From: UTCFX2 sp963788145
Lineage (GTDB): Bacteria; Chloroflexota; Anaerolineae; Anaerolineales; UBA4823
Direction: 5' to 3'
DNA: 64,000 nucleotides
NCBI GenBank assembly: GCA_963788145.1
Contig: CAWBFQ010000014.1
Coordinates: 62,001-126,000 of the forward strand
Part shown: positions 17,872 to 25,870 of the stretch, one piece after another
How positions within the stretch are numbered: the first letter of the stretch is position 1
How the letters are laid out: every line of letters begins with the position of its first letter
The notes under the pieces: generated by a model
The model's database searches: none
What the model was told of the DNA's origin: nothing
The model's input: only the letters and a program-made list of their open reading frames with translations
Made by a program: the position numbers and the translations under genes

Positions 17872-19086
17872 ATGAAAGCTGGAAAAGAAATCCGACCGAG
17901 GCATTTTGCCCGCCACCCGCGTTTTAACTATCTGCCTGATGAAGATCGTTACCTGTTTGCGATCGATCCGCCAAAATATCGTTTCAATATCATTGGCGCC
18001 GGATCCAACGGGCAGGAACATATCCGCGTCACTGTACTGGAAGGTCGGGCAACCATCCACGGCATCTACGACCCCAACCCGCGCAGTATCGAGACCGCCA
18101 GACAGTCCTTCGCCCAAATTGCCCCCGGACAAGCGTTGATCGTTTACGATTCACTCGAAGCAGCCTGCAATGACCCGCAAGCTGACGGGCTGATCATCTC
18201 CACCCCGAATTTCAGCCACATTGAGGTGATCCGCACAGCCGTCAAATCTGGCAAACACATTTTCATGGAAAAGCCGATGGCGACAACCATCCCGGATGCA
18301 TACGAGATTGTCCAGTTGGCGCAGAATTATCCAGCAGTCTTTCAGATCGGCCTGCAATATCGTTATAAGGCGATGTATGTGGAGGCGATCCACGAGGCTC
18401 TGGAACGGAAATCCATCGGCGAGATCAAGATGATCAGCATTCTGGAGCACCGCGTCCCATTCCTGGACAAGGTCAAACAGTGGAATAAATTCTCCCGCTT
18501 TTCCGGCGGTACACTGGTGGAAAAATGCTGCCATTATTTCGACCTGCTGAATTTATTTGCCCAATCCCGACCAGTCAGCGTGTTCGCCACCGGGAGCATG
18601 GCGGTTAATTTCATTGAGTTTGAATACCAGGGTGAAAAGTCGGATATCATCGATAATGCTTATGTCACAGTGGTTTATCAAAACGGGGTGCGGGCAAGCT
18701 TCAACTTGTGCATGTTCTCACCGATGTTTTACGAGGAGATCATCCTGTGTGGAGATGAAGGACGGCTGAAAGCCTTCGAAAACGAAGATTATCTGCCTAC
18801 AGCACGACCCAAGACCTCATTAGAGATTTTGCGTGGCGAGAGCCAGCCATCCCGCATCAGCACTCCTTGCTACCCATCTCATATCGAAAACTCCGGACAT
18901 AACGGAGCGACCTTCTTTGAGCACATCTATTTTGTCAACAATATCGAAGGCAAGAAGACAAATACCGCAAAACCCGAAGAGGGCTTCTGGTCGGTTGTGG
19001 TCGGCGCGGCCGCAGAGGAATCGGTCAAAACCGGCAAGGTAGTACAAATCGATGATTTATTGAGCAGGAATGGAATTTCTACCTGA
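17872..19086 (+). CDS. Gfo/Idh/MocA-family oxidoreductase
   Basis: 404 residues. N-terminal NAD(P)-binding Rossmann fold (FNIIGAGSNGQEHIRV, HGIYDPN, ADGLIISTPNFSHIEVI, HIFMEKPMATT; the EKP signature is intact) and a C-terminal alpha/beta domain with GGTLVEKCCHYFDLLN. Unusual is a ~30-residue N-terminal extension (RPRHFARHPRFNYLPDEDRY) before the Rossmann strand. AAGGAGACGGAT before ATG 17872 is a strong ribosome site. It lies between ribokinase and aminotransferase genes, so it probably oxidises a sugar or inositol-like substrate; the exact substrate is unknown. Confidence 0.88.
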   Translation: MKAGKEIRPRHFARHPRFNYLPDEDRYLFAIDPPKYRFNIIGAGSNGQEHIRVTVLEGRATIHGIYDPNPRSIETARQSFAQIAPGQALIVYDSLEAACNDPQADGLIISTPNFSHIEVIRTAVKSGKHIFMEKPMATTIPDAYEIVQLAQNYPAVFQIGLQYRYKAMYVEAIHEALERKSIGEIKMISILEHRVPFLDKVKQWNKFSRFSGGTLVEKCCHYFDLLNLFAQSRPVSVFATGSMAVNFIEFEYQGEKSDIIDNAYVTVVYQNGVRASFNLCMFSPMFYEEIILCGDEGRLKAFENEDYLPTARPKTSLEILRGESQPSRISTPCYPSHIENSGHNGATFFEHIYFVNNIEGKKTNTAKPEEGFWSVVVGAAAEESVKTGKVVQIDDLLSRNGIST

Positions 19087-19151
19087 GATTCAATGATGTA
19101 GATCCATAAACTACGAAAACCTTTCTTGGCTTTTAGCCACCGGAGAACCTA

Positions 19152-20448
19152 ATGTCGCTTGACCCATCTATTATCCGCAACCAGTTTCCCGCCCTGCGCA
19201 ACCTGGCAGAACAACCCAGCATTATCGAAGAATCCGCCTCAGCAGTTTTCTTCGATAACCCAGGCGGCACACAGATCGCGCAGCAATCGCTCGACCAAAT
19301 CACGACCTATCTAACCCAGCACAATGCTAACCACGGAGGGGCATTCATAACCAGCCAGAATTCTGACACGGTGTTGGATGAAGCTCATGCGGCCATGGCC
19401 GATTTCTATAACGCCGCCCATTCGGAAGAAATCATCTTCGGCAACAATATGACCAGCCTGACTCTGCATATCAGCCGTTCTATCTCCCGTCAATGGAACC
19501 CGGGCGATACGATTGTAGTGACGCGCCTGGACCATGACGCCAATATCACTCCCTGGGCGCTGGCAGCTCAGGATCGGGGGGTCAATGTGCGCTGGGTAGA
19601 TTTTGATGTCGAAGATGGGACTCTGCGGCTAGACGATTTTACAGCCGCAATGGAGACCCATCCAAAATTGGTCGCGGTGGGTTATGCCTCGAATGCACTT
19701 GGCACAATCAATCCAGTGAAGAAGTTGGTTGAAATGGCGCATGCGGCAGGCGCGCAAGTGTATATCGACGCGGTGCAATATGCGGCGCATGGCCCCATCG
19801 ACGTACAGGACATGGGCTGCGATTTCCTGGTTTCATCATCCTACAAATTCTTCGGTCCGCATGCCGGCATACTCTATGGTCGCTCTGAATTACTGGGCGA
19901 TTTATTTGCCTATAAAGTCCGACCAGCCTCCAACGAACTGCCCGGGCGGTTCGAGACCGGCACGCAAAACCATGAGGGGAATCGCGGGCGTGCTCGGCAC
20001 AATCGAATATCTGGAATGGGTCGGCCAGATGTTTGGGCAGAATTATCTTGAAAAATACAAAGGCCTTTTCAGCGGGCGCCGGTTGCACCTGAAGCAGGCC
20101 ATGTCAGCCATTCGCGCTTATGAATCCGAAATCAGCCGGGCAGTCCTGGGTACGCTTGAAGAGCTTCCTGGCGTGCGTGTTTATGGCTTGACCGATGTTC
20201 GCCGGCTGGAAGAACGCGTACCAACATTCGCCTTCACGCTGGAGGGTTGGCATCCCCGGCAGCTGGCAGAGAAGCTAGCCGAAAAGAACATCTATGTCTG
20301 GGACGGCAATTACTATGCCCTGGCAGTCACCGAAAGATTGGGTGTAGAAGAAACGGGCGGCATGGTGCGGGTCGGGCCAGTGCATTACAATACACTCAAA
20401 GAAGTCGCCCATCTGAGAGAAACTCTGCACCAATTGTTGGGGAAATAA
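19152..20448 (+). CDS. Class V aminotransferase, cysteine-desulfurase-like (frameshifted)
   Basis: PLP enzyme of the SufS/NifS superfamily. Motifs: VFFDNPGGTQ, HNANHGGAFITSQ, TRLDHDANITPW, the PLP lysine in SSYKFFGPHAGILYG, and GTQNHEGIAGVLG. The frame shifts inside GGGG 19976-19979: with one G removed the protein continues as GIAGVLGTIEYLEWVGQ to the stop at 20448, 431 residues. No cysteine was noted at the usual desulfurase position, and the NHEGIAG form is that of the VC1184-like subgroup, so it may act on another beta-eliminating or lyase substrate. It is followed by an intrinsic terminator. Confidence 0.82.
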
Positions 20449-20478
20449 TCGCTAGCAAAATCCAAATCAGTATCTAAA

Positions 20479-20510
20479 AAAACGGGCTGTGATTTAGCCC
20501 GTTTTTTTTT
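20479..20510 (+). terminator. Intrinsic terminator after aminotransferase
   Basis: AAAACGGGCT (20479-20488) pairs perfectly with AGCCCGTTTT (20496-20505) around a 7-nt loop, followed by a T-run. It ends the 16.9-20.4 kb gene group. Confidence 0.92.
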
Positions 20511-20512
20511 AC

Positions 20513-20541
20513 TTGACAATCTGAGAAGAACCGGCTACTAT
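20513..20541 (+). promoter_or_regulatory. Sigma-70-type promoter of the padR cluster
   Basis: TTGACA (20513-20518), a 17-base spacer, and TACTAT (20536-20541). This is the best -35/-10 pair seen in the window. Confidence 0.65.
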
Positions 20542-20546
20542 AAGGC

Positions 20547-20564
20547 TAGTACTATATTATACTA
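20547..20564. promoter_or_regulatory. Candidate PadR operator
   Basis: TAGTACTATATTATACTA holds inverted half-sites TAGTA and TACTA with an 8-base spacer and lies over the predicted transcription start, between the promoter and padR. The position fits PadR autorepression; binding is inferred. Confidence 0.45.
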
Positions 20565-20590
20565 ATCCTATAATAGACTGGTCAAATAAT

Positions 20591-21148
20591 ATGTCTCTCG
20601 AACACGCCATTCTTGGATTTCTCAACTACCACCCCTACACCGGCTACGATCTGAAAAAGATCTTTAACTCATCCGTGCAGCATTTTTGGCCGGCCGACCA
20701 GAGCCAAATCTACCGCACACTGAACCGCCTGACAGATGAGGGTTATGTAGAAATGGAAAAGATCGCTCAGGAAGATCGACCCGATCGTAAGGTCTATCGC
20801 CTCACAGAGACCGGGCGGGCAGCATTAATGCGATGGCTGTCAGGGCCGCCTCCTATGGGTTCACCACGCAGTGCACCGCTGATCCAGGTCTTTTTTGCTG
20901 GCCAATTATCCGACGAGCAAGCGCTGGCGAAATTCGAAGGCTATGCGGTGATCATGCGCACCATCCTGGCTCAATATAATCAGGTTCCAGACCATCTTGG
21001 TCCTTTCCAAGATGAAATCCCCTCGGTGCGTGAGCATTTTTTCTGGCTGCTCACCCTTGAAAACGGGATCGCGAATATGCGCGCCAACCTGACCTGGGCT
21101 GAAAGCGTTATCGAGCGCATCAAGAGCGGACAGGTCCCTAAAGAATAG
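20591..21148 (+). CDS. PadR-family transcriptional regulator
   Basis: 185 residues. N-terminal winged helix typical of PadR (SLEHAILGFLNYHPYTGYDLKK, WPADQSQIYRTLNRLTDEGYVE, DRKVYRLTETGRAAL) followed by a C-terminal helical dimerisation domain of the AphA/Vir-type subgroup. It leads a same-strand cluster of redox genes that follow with short gaps or overlaps and probably controls them through the palindrome at its own promoter. The inducing signal is unknown. Confidence 0.9.
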   Translation: MSLEHAILGFLNYHPYTGYDLKKIFNSSVQHFWPADQSQIYRTLNRLTDEGYVEMEKIAQEDRPDRKVYRLTETGRAALMRWLSGPPPMGSPRSAPLIQVFFAGQLSDEQALAKFEGYAVIMRTILAQYNQVPDHLGPFQDEIPSVREHFFWLLTLENGIANMRANLTWAESVIERIKSGQVPKE

Positions 21149-21160
21149 ACAAGGTTTCCC

Positions 21161-22030
21161 ATGCTACGTCAACTTCCTCGCCGTCAGCGTATTCGTAAGT
21201 CCCTTGTCATCCTGGCTTTCCTATCCTTTCCGATCACGATGAATTTCCTTTCTCCTTACGTCATCATCGATGGGGCTATGAGCGGCATCATCAATGGCAG
21301 CGCAGCCATGTTCGGGTTGATGTTCGTCTCATCCCTGTTTCTGGGGCGCGCCTGGTGTGGCTGGGTCTGTCCTGGCAGCGGTATGCAAGAAATGGTGGAG
21401 CCGGTCAACAATCGACCGGTGAATAGGAGAAAAATCGATTGGATCAAGTGGTTGATCTGGAGCCCTTGGATTTCGCTGATTATCTGGCTGGCAGTGCGCG
21501 CCGGTGGTTATCACACCATCGACCTGTTGTATTCCACCCAGAAAGGAATCTCTGTCGCCGGATCGCCTGACCGCCCGATCGTATTCGCCTATTTGATCTA
21601 CTACATCGTGATTGGCCTGTTCGTCGGACTGGCAATCGTGGTTGGACGCCGGGCTGGCTGCCACACGATTTGCTGGATGGCGCCTTTCATGATCATCGGG
21701 CGCTGGATCCGCAATCGTTTCAAATGGCCGTCTTTGCGCTTGCAAGCAGACGCATCCTCCTGCGCCGACTGCATAAAGTGTACAACCAACTGCCCGATGA
21801 GCCTGGATGTCAACGGCATGGTGCAATCTGGCAACATGGAAGACACAGAGTGCATCCTGTGCGGCACGTGCGTGGATCATTGTTCGAAACACGCCACATT
21901 CAGCACAACCCGGATGTTTCCATCACCGCGCCGATTGCCAAACGAATTCCGCTGCTGCCCTGGATCAAAATCCCCGCTGCGACCATCTCCTTCAGCGGAA
22001 AAGCAAAGGTTCTCGATGCAGAAAATGTAA
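21161..22030 (+). CDS. Membrane 4Fe-4S electron-transfer protein, NapH/YccM-like (altered 3' end)
   Basis: About 245 residues of clear homology. Several TM helices, the inner-face motif CGWVCPGSGMQE (~65-76), a second pair GCHTICWMAPF, then two ferredoxin clusters, CADCIKCTTNCPMSL and CILCGTCVDHCSKHA. It should pass electrons across or along the membrane, perhaps to the flavoproteins downstream. After SKHA (~21897) the frame runs on into unrelated sequence to 22030. In another frame that DNA encodes the C-terminus of a pyridoxamine-phosphate-oxidase-like protein, so the true 3' end of this gene appears to be lost in a deletion junction. Confidence 0.78.
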   Translation: MLRQLPRRQRIRKSLVILAFLSFPITMNFLSPYVIIDGAMSGIINGSAAMFGLMFVSSLFLGRAWCGWVCPGSGMQEMVEPVNNRPVNRRKIDWIKWLIWSPWISLIIWLAVRAGGYHTIDLLYSTQKGISVAGSPDRPIVFAYLIYYIVIGLFVGLAIVVGRRAGCHTICWMAPFMIIGRWIRNRFKWPSLRLQADASSCADCIKCTTNCPMSLDVNGMVQSGNMEDTECILCGTCVDHCSKHATFSTTRMFPSPRRLPNEFRCCPGSKSPLRPSPSAEKQRFSMQKM

Positions 22031-22215
22031 GAAACGAGATCTTGCATGTGTTATTTCGCGGTCTGGAATCCGAAACAGACGAATTGAAAAAGATATCCGT
22101 GCTTGAAATCGAACCAATGGGGGATTTTATCACCTATGGCATTGGCGTCTCGCTCATGCAGATGCGCTTCCCCGAAAAGGCGCGCGGCCGCGCTCCTGTG
22201 GCAAATCCATCATGA
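21892..22215 (+). pseudogene. C-terminal remnant of PPOX-fold flavin-binding protein
   Basis: About 107 codons in the frame opening RHIQHNPDVSITAPI, continuing IPLLPWIKIPAATISFSGKA and ending with FITYGIGVSLMQMRFPEKARGR. These are strand and C-terminal signatures of the pyridoxamine 5'-phosphate oxidase/flavin-reductase-like family. The first ~50 residues are missing because the upstream DNA codes for the ferredoxin protein in a different frame. The stop overlaps the next gene's ATG (ATGA), showing the original operon spacing was kept. A single deletion joining two neighbours, or a misassembly, explains both ends. Confidence 0.65.
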
Positions 22216-23474
22216 AAATCACCATCCTGAACGGTAATCCTGAAGCATCTCCCTTCGACGCCTACCTGGCACAACTATCAGCCACACTGGAAAACGATGG
22301 CCATTTTGTCACGCGCCTCGACCTGCGTGATCTGTCCTTACATTACTGCATCGGCTGTTGGGGCTGCTGGGTGAAAACCCCTGGCGAATGTGTTTCTCAG
22401 GATGCATCCATTGAAATAGACCAGGCTGTCATCCAGTCCGATTTCACCTTATGGGCTGCGCCGCTGAAAATGGGTTTTCCATCGGCTCTGCTACAAATGG
22501 CATGCGATAAACATATCCCTTTGATCCATCCCTATATGGTCGTCGATCACGGCGAAGCGCATCACCTCAAACGCTACAATCACTACCCACGTCTCGGTCT
22601 GCTGGTTGAAAGAGAAGCGGATAGCGATAAGCAAGACCTGCAGATTGTGAGCGACATCTTCAGCCGGACCGCCCTCAACCTGAAATCCCGCCTGGAGTTC
22701 AGCCTGACTACAGAGACCTCGCCCGTCGATCTGGCTCGGCTAATCACGAGTACGCCAGCCCGCCATCTACCGCTGCCCAAACGCCTGGCGGCTACGATAG
22801 GGATGACGATCCAACCTCCATCCCGATTGACGGTCTTCAATGGCTCGCCACGCGGGCGCAAGGGCAACACACCGATCTTCTTAGGCGAAATTGCGAGCGG
22901 CTTTGGCAAACCCAGTGAGACCTGGCACCTGGTACGGGTGAGAGAGACTGACCAGATGGTGCGCGCCTTTGCCGAGGCAGAATGCGTCATCCTGGGATTT
23001 CCACTCTACACCAACTCGATGCCAGGTGTAGTGAAGAACTTCATCGAGGCGCTCCAACCGCTGGTTGGCAGCCAACATAACCCACCGATTGGGTTTGTGG
23101 TGCAATCCGGTTTTCCCGAGGGCTTGCATTCCCGTTATGTGGAGCGTTATCTTGAAAAACTGGCCGATAGGCTTAGTTCCCCGTACCTCGGCACAGTGGT
23201 CAAAGGCAATGGTGAAGGCACGCGTGTTATGCCTGATAATATGAATGAGAAACTATTTTCCAATTTGCAGGCAGTTGGCTCCGAGCTGGCTGTTAAAGGG
23301 CACTTCGATGAGGAAATATTGGCAAAGATTGCCCACCCGGAGCGTTTTCCCGCAATTCTGGGACCATTCTTCCAGGTATTTCTGCGTCTGCCTATCGCTC
23401 ATTTCTATTTTGATGATATGCTGAAACAAAACCATTCCTACGTGCGGAGGTTCTCGCGTCCATTTACAGGCTGA
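22212..23474 (+). CDS. Tandem flavodoxin-fold NAD(P)H-dependent FMN reductase-like protein
   Basis: 420 residues containing two flavodoxin-like domains in one chain. Domain 1 (~1-185) starts ITILNGNPEASPFD with CIGCWGCWVKTPGEC. Domain 2 (~200-370) starts LTVFNGSPRGRKGNTP with VILGFPLYTNSMPGVVKNFIE. Such iron-sulfur-flavoprotein-like reductases carry FMN; the CxxCxxC text of domain 1 is common in the MdaB/WrbA-like group. A hydrophobic C-terminal patch (FPAILGPFFQVFLRL) may associate with the membrane. It overlaps the PPOX remnant by 4 bases and follows the membrane ferredoxin, suggesting an anaerobic reduction or detoxification operon under PadR control. Confidence 0.75.
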   Translation: MKITILNGNPEASPFDAYLAQLSATLENDGHFVTRLDLRDLSLHYCIGCWGCWVKTPGECVSQDASIEIDQAVIQSDFTLWAAPLKMGFPSALLQMACDKHIPLIHPYMVVDHGEAHHLKRYNHYPRLGLLVEREADSDKQDLQIVSDIFSRTALNLKSRLEFSLTTETSPVDLARLITSTPARHLPLPKRLAATIGMTIQPPSRLTVFNGSPRGRKGNTPIFLGEIASGFGKPSETWHLVRVRETDQMVRAFAEAECVILGFPLYTNSMPGVVKNFIEALQPLVGSQHNPPIGFVVQSGFPEGLHSRYVERYLEKLADRLSSPYLGTVVKGNGEGTRVMPDNMNEKLFSNLQAVGSELAVKGHFDEEILAKIAHPERFPAILGPFFQVFLRLPIAHFYFDDMLKQNHSYVRRFSRPFTG

Positions 23475-23575
23475 AGATGATTTCAATTTCGAGACTCGAG
23501 CTGGAGGGATAGTGCCAGCAGTTTACAAACATCTTCTCGTAACAAATCCCTAAAACAGGCGCGTACGATTTGGTG

Positions 23576-23581
23576 TAAAAT
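23576..23581 (+). promoter_or_regulatory. -10 box TAAAAT seven bases before GTG 23589
   Basis: TAAAAT followed after seven bases by GTG 23589, with no ribosome site, again the leaderless geometry. It supports the GTG start over ATG 23619. Confidence 0.4.
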
Positions 23582-23588
23582 TTAATCA

Positions 23589-24356
23589 GTGATTATCTCT
23601 ACTCAGAACAGGCATCGAATGATAAAACTCGAATCGTCTCATACGCGTTGGCCCTGGCTAATGTTGTTCAGCCGTTCTTTTCTGTTTCTTACATTCCAGG
23701 CGATCATTGCGCTGGTTTTCCTGGCTCTAAATAACCGGGCTGCCTGGGACGCTTCTGCTGCCTGGTGGCCGCTTGGTGTCATGCTGACCAATTTCGTTTG
23801 TCTGGGCTTGCTGACCCGGCTTTATCAAAAGGAAGGCAAGTCGTTCTGGGATATTTTCCAAATCGAGCGCCAACATCTAAAATCCGACCTGTTGGTTATG
23901 CTGATTATTCTCGTTTTGAGCGGCCCAATCGCCCTCCTGCCCAATATCTTGAGCGCCAGCTGGCTGTTTGGCAATCAACAAGCTGCCCTGGACCTGCTGG
24001 TCCGCCCGCTGCCGGCTTGGGCTGCACTGGTCACCCTGGCGCTCTTCCCTGTGACCCAGGGAGTGGTGGAGATCCCCACATATATGCTTTATGTGCGCCC
24101 GCGCCTGGAAATGAATGGTGTGCATCCCTGGCTGGCCGTCTTGCTGGTCGGCCTGATGCTCTCTGCACAGCATATGTTCGTCCCATTCCTACCGAACATC
24201 CCCTTCCTCATCTACCGGCTGTTAATGTTTATGCCTTTTGCTTTCTTCGTCGCGCTGATCATGCGCTGGCGGCCTCGGTTGATGCCTTATATTGCCGTGA
24301 TCCATGCCCTGATGGACCTTTCGTTTGCGTTCATGTTATTGCCATTAATGACTTGA
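23589..24356 (+). CDS. CPBP-like intramembrane protein
   Basis: 255 residues with about seven hydrophobic helices. The C-terminal half has the spacing of CPBP/Abi intramembrane endopeptidases: VVEIPTYMLYVRPRLE where EExxxR is expected, LSAQHM (motif 2 histidine) and IHALMDLS (motif 3 HxxxD). Motif 1 has only one glutamate followed by IP, so proteolytic activity is doubtful. Bacterial members process prenylated or peptide substrates or act in immunity to bacteriocins; no partner gene is nearby. Confidence 0.55.
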   Translation: MIISTQNRHRMIKLESSHTRWPWLMLFSRSFLFLTFQAIIALVFLALNNRAAWDASAAWWPLGVMLTNFVCLGLLTRLYQKEGKSFWDIFQIERQHLKSDLLVMLIILVLSGPIALLPNILSASWLFGNQQAALDLLVRPLPAWAALVTLALFPVTQGVVEIPTYMLYVRPRLEMNGVHPWLAVLLVGLMLSAQHMFVPFLPNIPFLIYRLLMFMPFAFFVALIMRWRPRLMPYIAVIHALMDLSFAFMLLPLMT

Positions 24357-24465
24357 ACCGAATACATCTTGTAAAAAACCATTTGCTTCTATCTTAGTTA
24401 CTTCTTTATCCACCCGAAAGTCGCGGTTGAGACAATTTACCCAGGAGATTGCGCGAGAAGCGCCG

Positions 24466-24870
24466 ATGAAAAAACAGAATACATTGCCTGTGGGTGTAAA
24501 AATTTTGTCGGGTGTTCTCTTCTTGTTCGGCTTGTTTGCCTTTTTCGGATCCCTTTTCATGTGGGGAGAAGGATTCCTGCTATCTTTTCCATCTGGCGCA
24601 GACTATCGTTTCCCTATCACGGATATCCTGGTGAATGCCCCAGCAAGTATCATCGCCGCAATTGGACTCTGGCGAGGCCGCCGGTTTGGTTATGTTGCTG
24701 CCCAGTTTGTGGCGGGTTTTTACACCTATGCATCCATAGAGATTTTCGTGATGGTCTTCCAGGAACCTGCTCCCTATCCACTGGAAATCCTGATCCCTCA
24801 GGTTCTTGCAATGATTGTAGCGGCTTTCCTGGTGTTCTATCTTTGGCGGCTGCCAGGGATGTTTCGTTAA
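24466..24870 (+). CDS. Small four-TM membrane protein
   Basis: 134 residues from ATG 24466. Helices VKILSGVLFLFGLFAFFGSL, ITDILVNAPASIIAAIGLW, YVAAQFVAGFYTYASIEIFVM and QVLAMIVAAFLVFYLW. No family recognised. A TTG at 24427 would add 13 residues without a better ribosome site. It is followed directly by a strong hairpin. Confidence 0.55.
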   Translation: MKKQNTLPVGVKILSGVLFLFGLFAFFGSLFMWGEGFLLSFPSGADYRFPITDILVNAPASIIAAIGLWRGRRFGYVAAQFVAGFYTYASIEIFVMVFQEPAPYPLEILIPQVLAMIVAAFLVFYLWRLPGMFR

Positions 24871-24872
24871 TA

Positions 24873-24911
24873 GCATGACGCCAGAGTGAGGGGGGCACCC
24901 TGGCGTCATGC
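24873..24911 (+). terminator. 12-bp perfect hairpin after membrane gene
   Basis: GCATGACGCCAG (24873-24884) pairs with CTGGCGTCATGC (24900-24911) around a G-rich 15-nt loop. There is no T-run; it lies two bases after the stop of the membrane gene and before the convergent tRNA, so a 3'-end or stability role is likely. Confidence 0.55.
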
Positions 24912-24980
24912 GATCAAGAGTTTACCAGAGAGATTTGAATCTGCAAAGTTAATTCTTGTAAGAAAATTCCTACTTTTTAG

Positions 24981-25053
24981 CGCCCCAGGCGGGAGTCGAA
25001 CCCACAACCTCGGCCTTAGGAGAGCCTCGCTCTATCCTTTGAGCTACTGGGGC
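24981..25053 (-). tRNA. tRNA-Arg(CCU)
   Basis: On the minus strand the 73 bases fold as a cloverleaf. Acceptor GCCCCAG pairs with CTGGGGC with discriminator G; D stem GCTC/GAGC; the anticodon loop CTCCTAA has anticodon CCT reading AGG; T arm GTGGG TTCGACT CCCGC. One mismatch (A-G) sits at the top of the anticodon stem. No encoded CCA. Confidence 0.93.
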
Positions 25054-25085
25054 GAATGGCTAGATTATAATCTCATTTTGGAGAA

Positions 25086-25121
25086 AAAAAGAGCGCGGCG
25101 GATTACTGTCGCGCTCTTTTT
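25086..25121 (-). terminator. Bidirectional terminator of the sdh operon
   Basis: AAAAAGAGCGCG (25086-25097) and CGCGCTCTTTTT (25110-25121) form a perfect 12-bp stem with T-runs on both strands, 28 bases after the sdhB stop and upstream of the tRNA on the same strand. Confidence 0.88.
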
Positions 25122-25148
25122 CTGTATTGTAAGCAGCAGTCTTCTACC

Positions 25149-25854
25149 TTACTCCAGGCTGCCGGTTGCAATCGCCTTCTTCACCTCGCCAATCGCCTTG
25201 GTCACCTGGATCTCGCGCGGGCAGGCTTCGGTGCAATTGAAGATGGTATGGCAGCGATAAACCCCAAACTGGCTGTTCAGGATTTTCAAACGCTCGGCTG
25301 CGCCCCGGTCGCGGCTGTCGAAGATAAAGCGGTGGGCAGCCACAATTGCAGCCGGGCCGACATACTTTTCGTTCACCCAGAATGAGGGGCAGGAGGTGGT
25401 GCAGCAGGCGCACAGGATGCACTTGGTCGTATCATCGAAGCGCTCGCGGTCCTCGGGACTTTGCAGGCGCTCCTTCTTGGGTTCCGGCTCATCATTGACC
25501 AGGAAAGGCAGCACCGAGCGGTAATGCTCGAAGAAAGGATCCATATCGACAATGAGATCTTTGACCACCCGCATCCCCAGGATTGGCTCGACAGTAATCT
25601 TGGCGCTGCCAACATCCTTGACCAGCATCTTGCAGGCCAGGCGGTTGCGCCCATTGATACGCATGAGCATCTGACCCGCAAATACCGTGGGCGCACGATC
25701 GCCGAAAGGAGAGTGTGCCGTCAAAATTGCCCTTGATGTATTCAAGCAGGTCCAGGACTCGGTCTGTCGGCTCAGCCTCAACCTTGTAGGAATCATAATG
25801 AGGCTTCTTGTCAGCTTCGGGGTTATAACGGAATATTTTCAGGGTTACTTCCAT
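25149..25854 (-). CDS. sdhB: Succinate dehydrogenase/fumarate reductase iron-sulfur subunit (frameshifted)
   Basis: 234 residues once the extra G at 25665 is skipped. [2Fe-2S] motif SCAHGICGSDAMRINGRNRLAC (cited in parts: SCAHGICGSDA then MRINGRN), then CILCACCTTSCPSFW and CHTIFNCTEACPREI for the [4Fe-4S] and [3Fe-4S] clusters. Without the skip the chain breaks between GSDA and MRING, inside the first cluster domain. GGGAGG precedes ATG 25854. It is the last gene of the operon sdhC-sdhD-sdhA-sdhB and is followed by a terminator. Confidence 0.92.
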
Positions 25855-25870
25855 TGCAGCCTCCCAGCCA

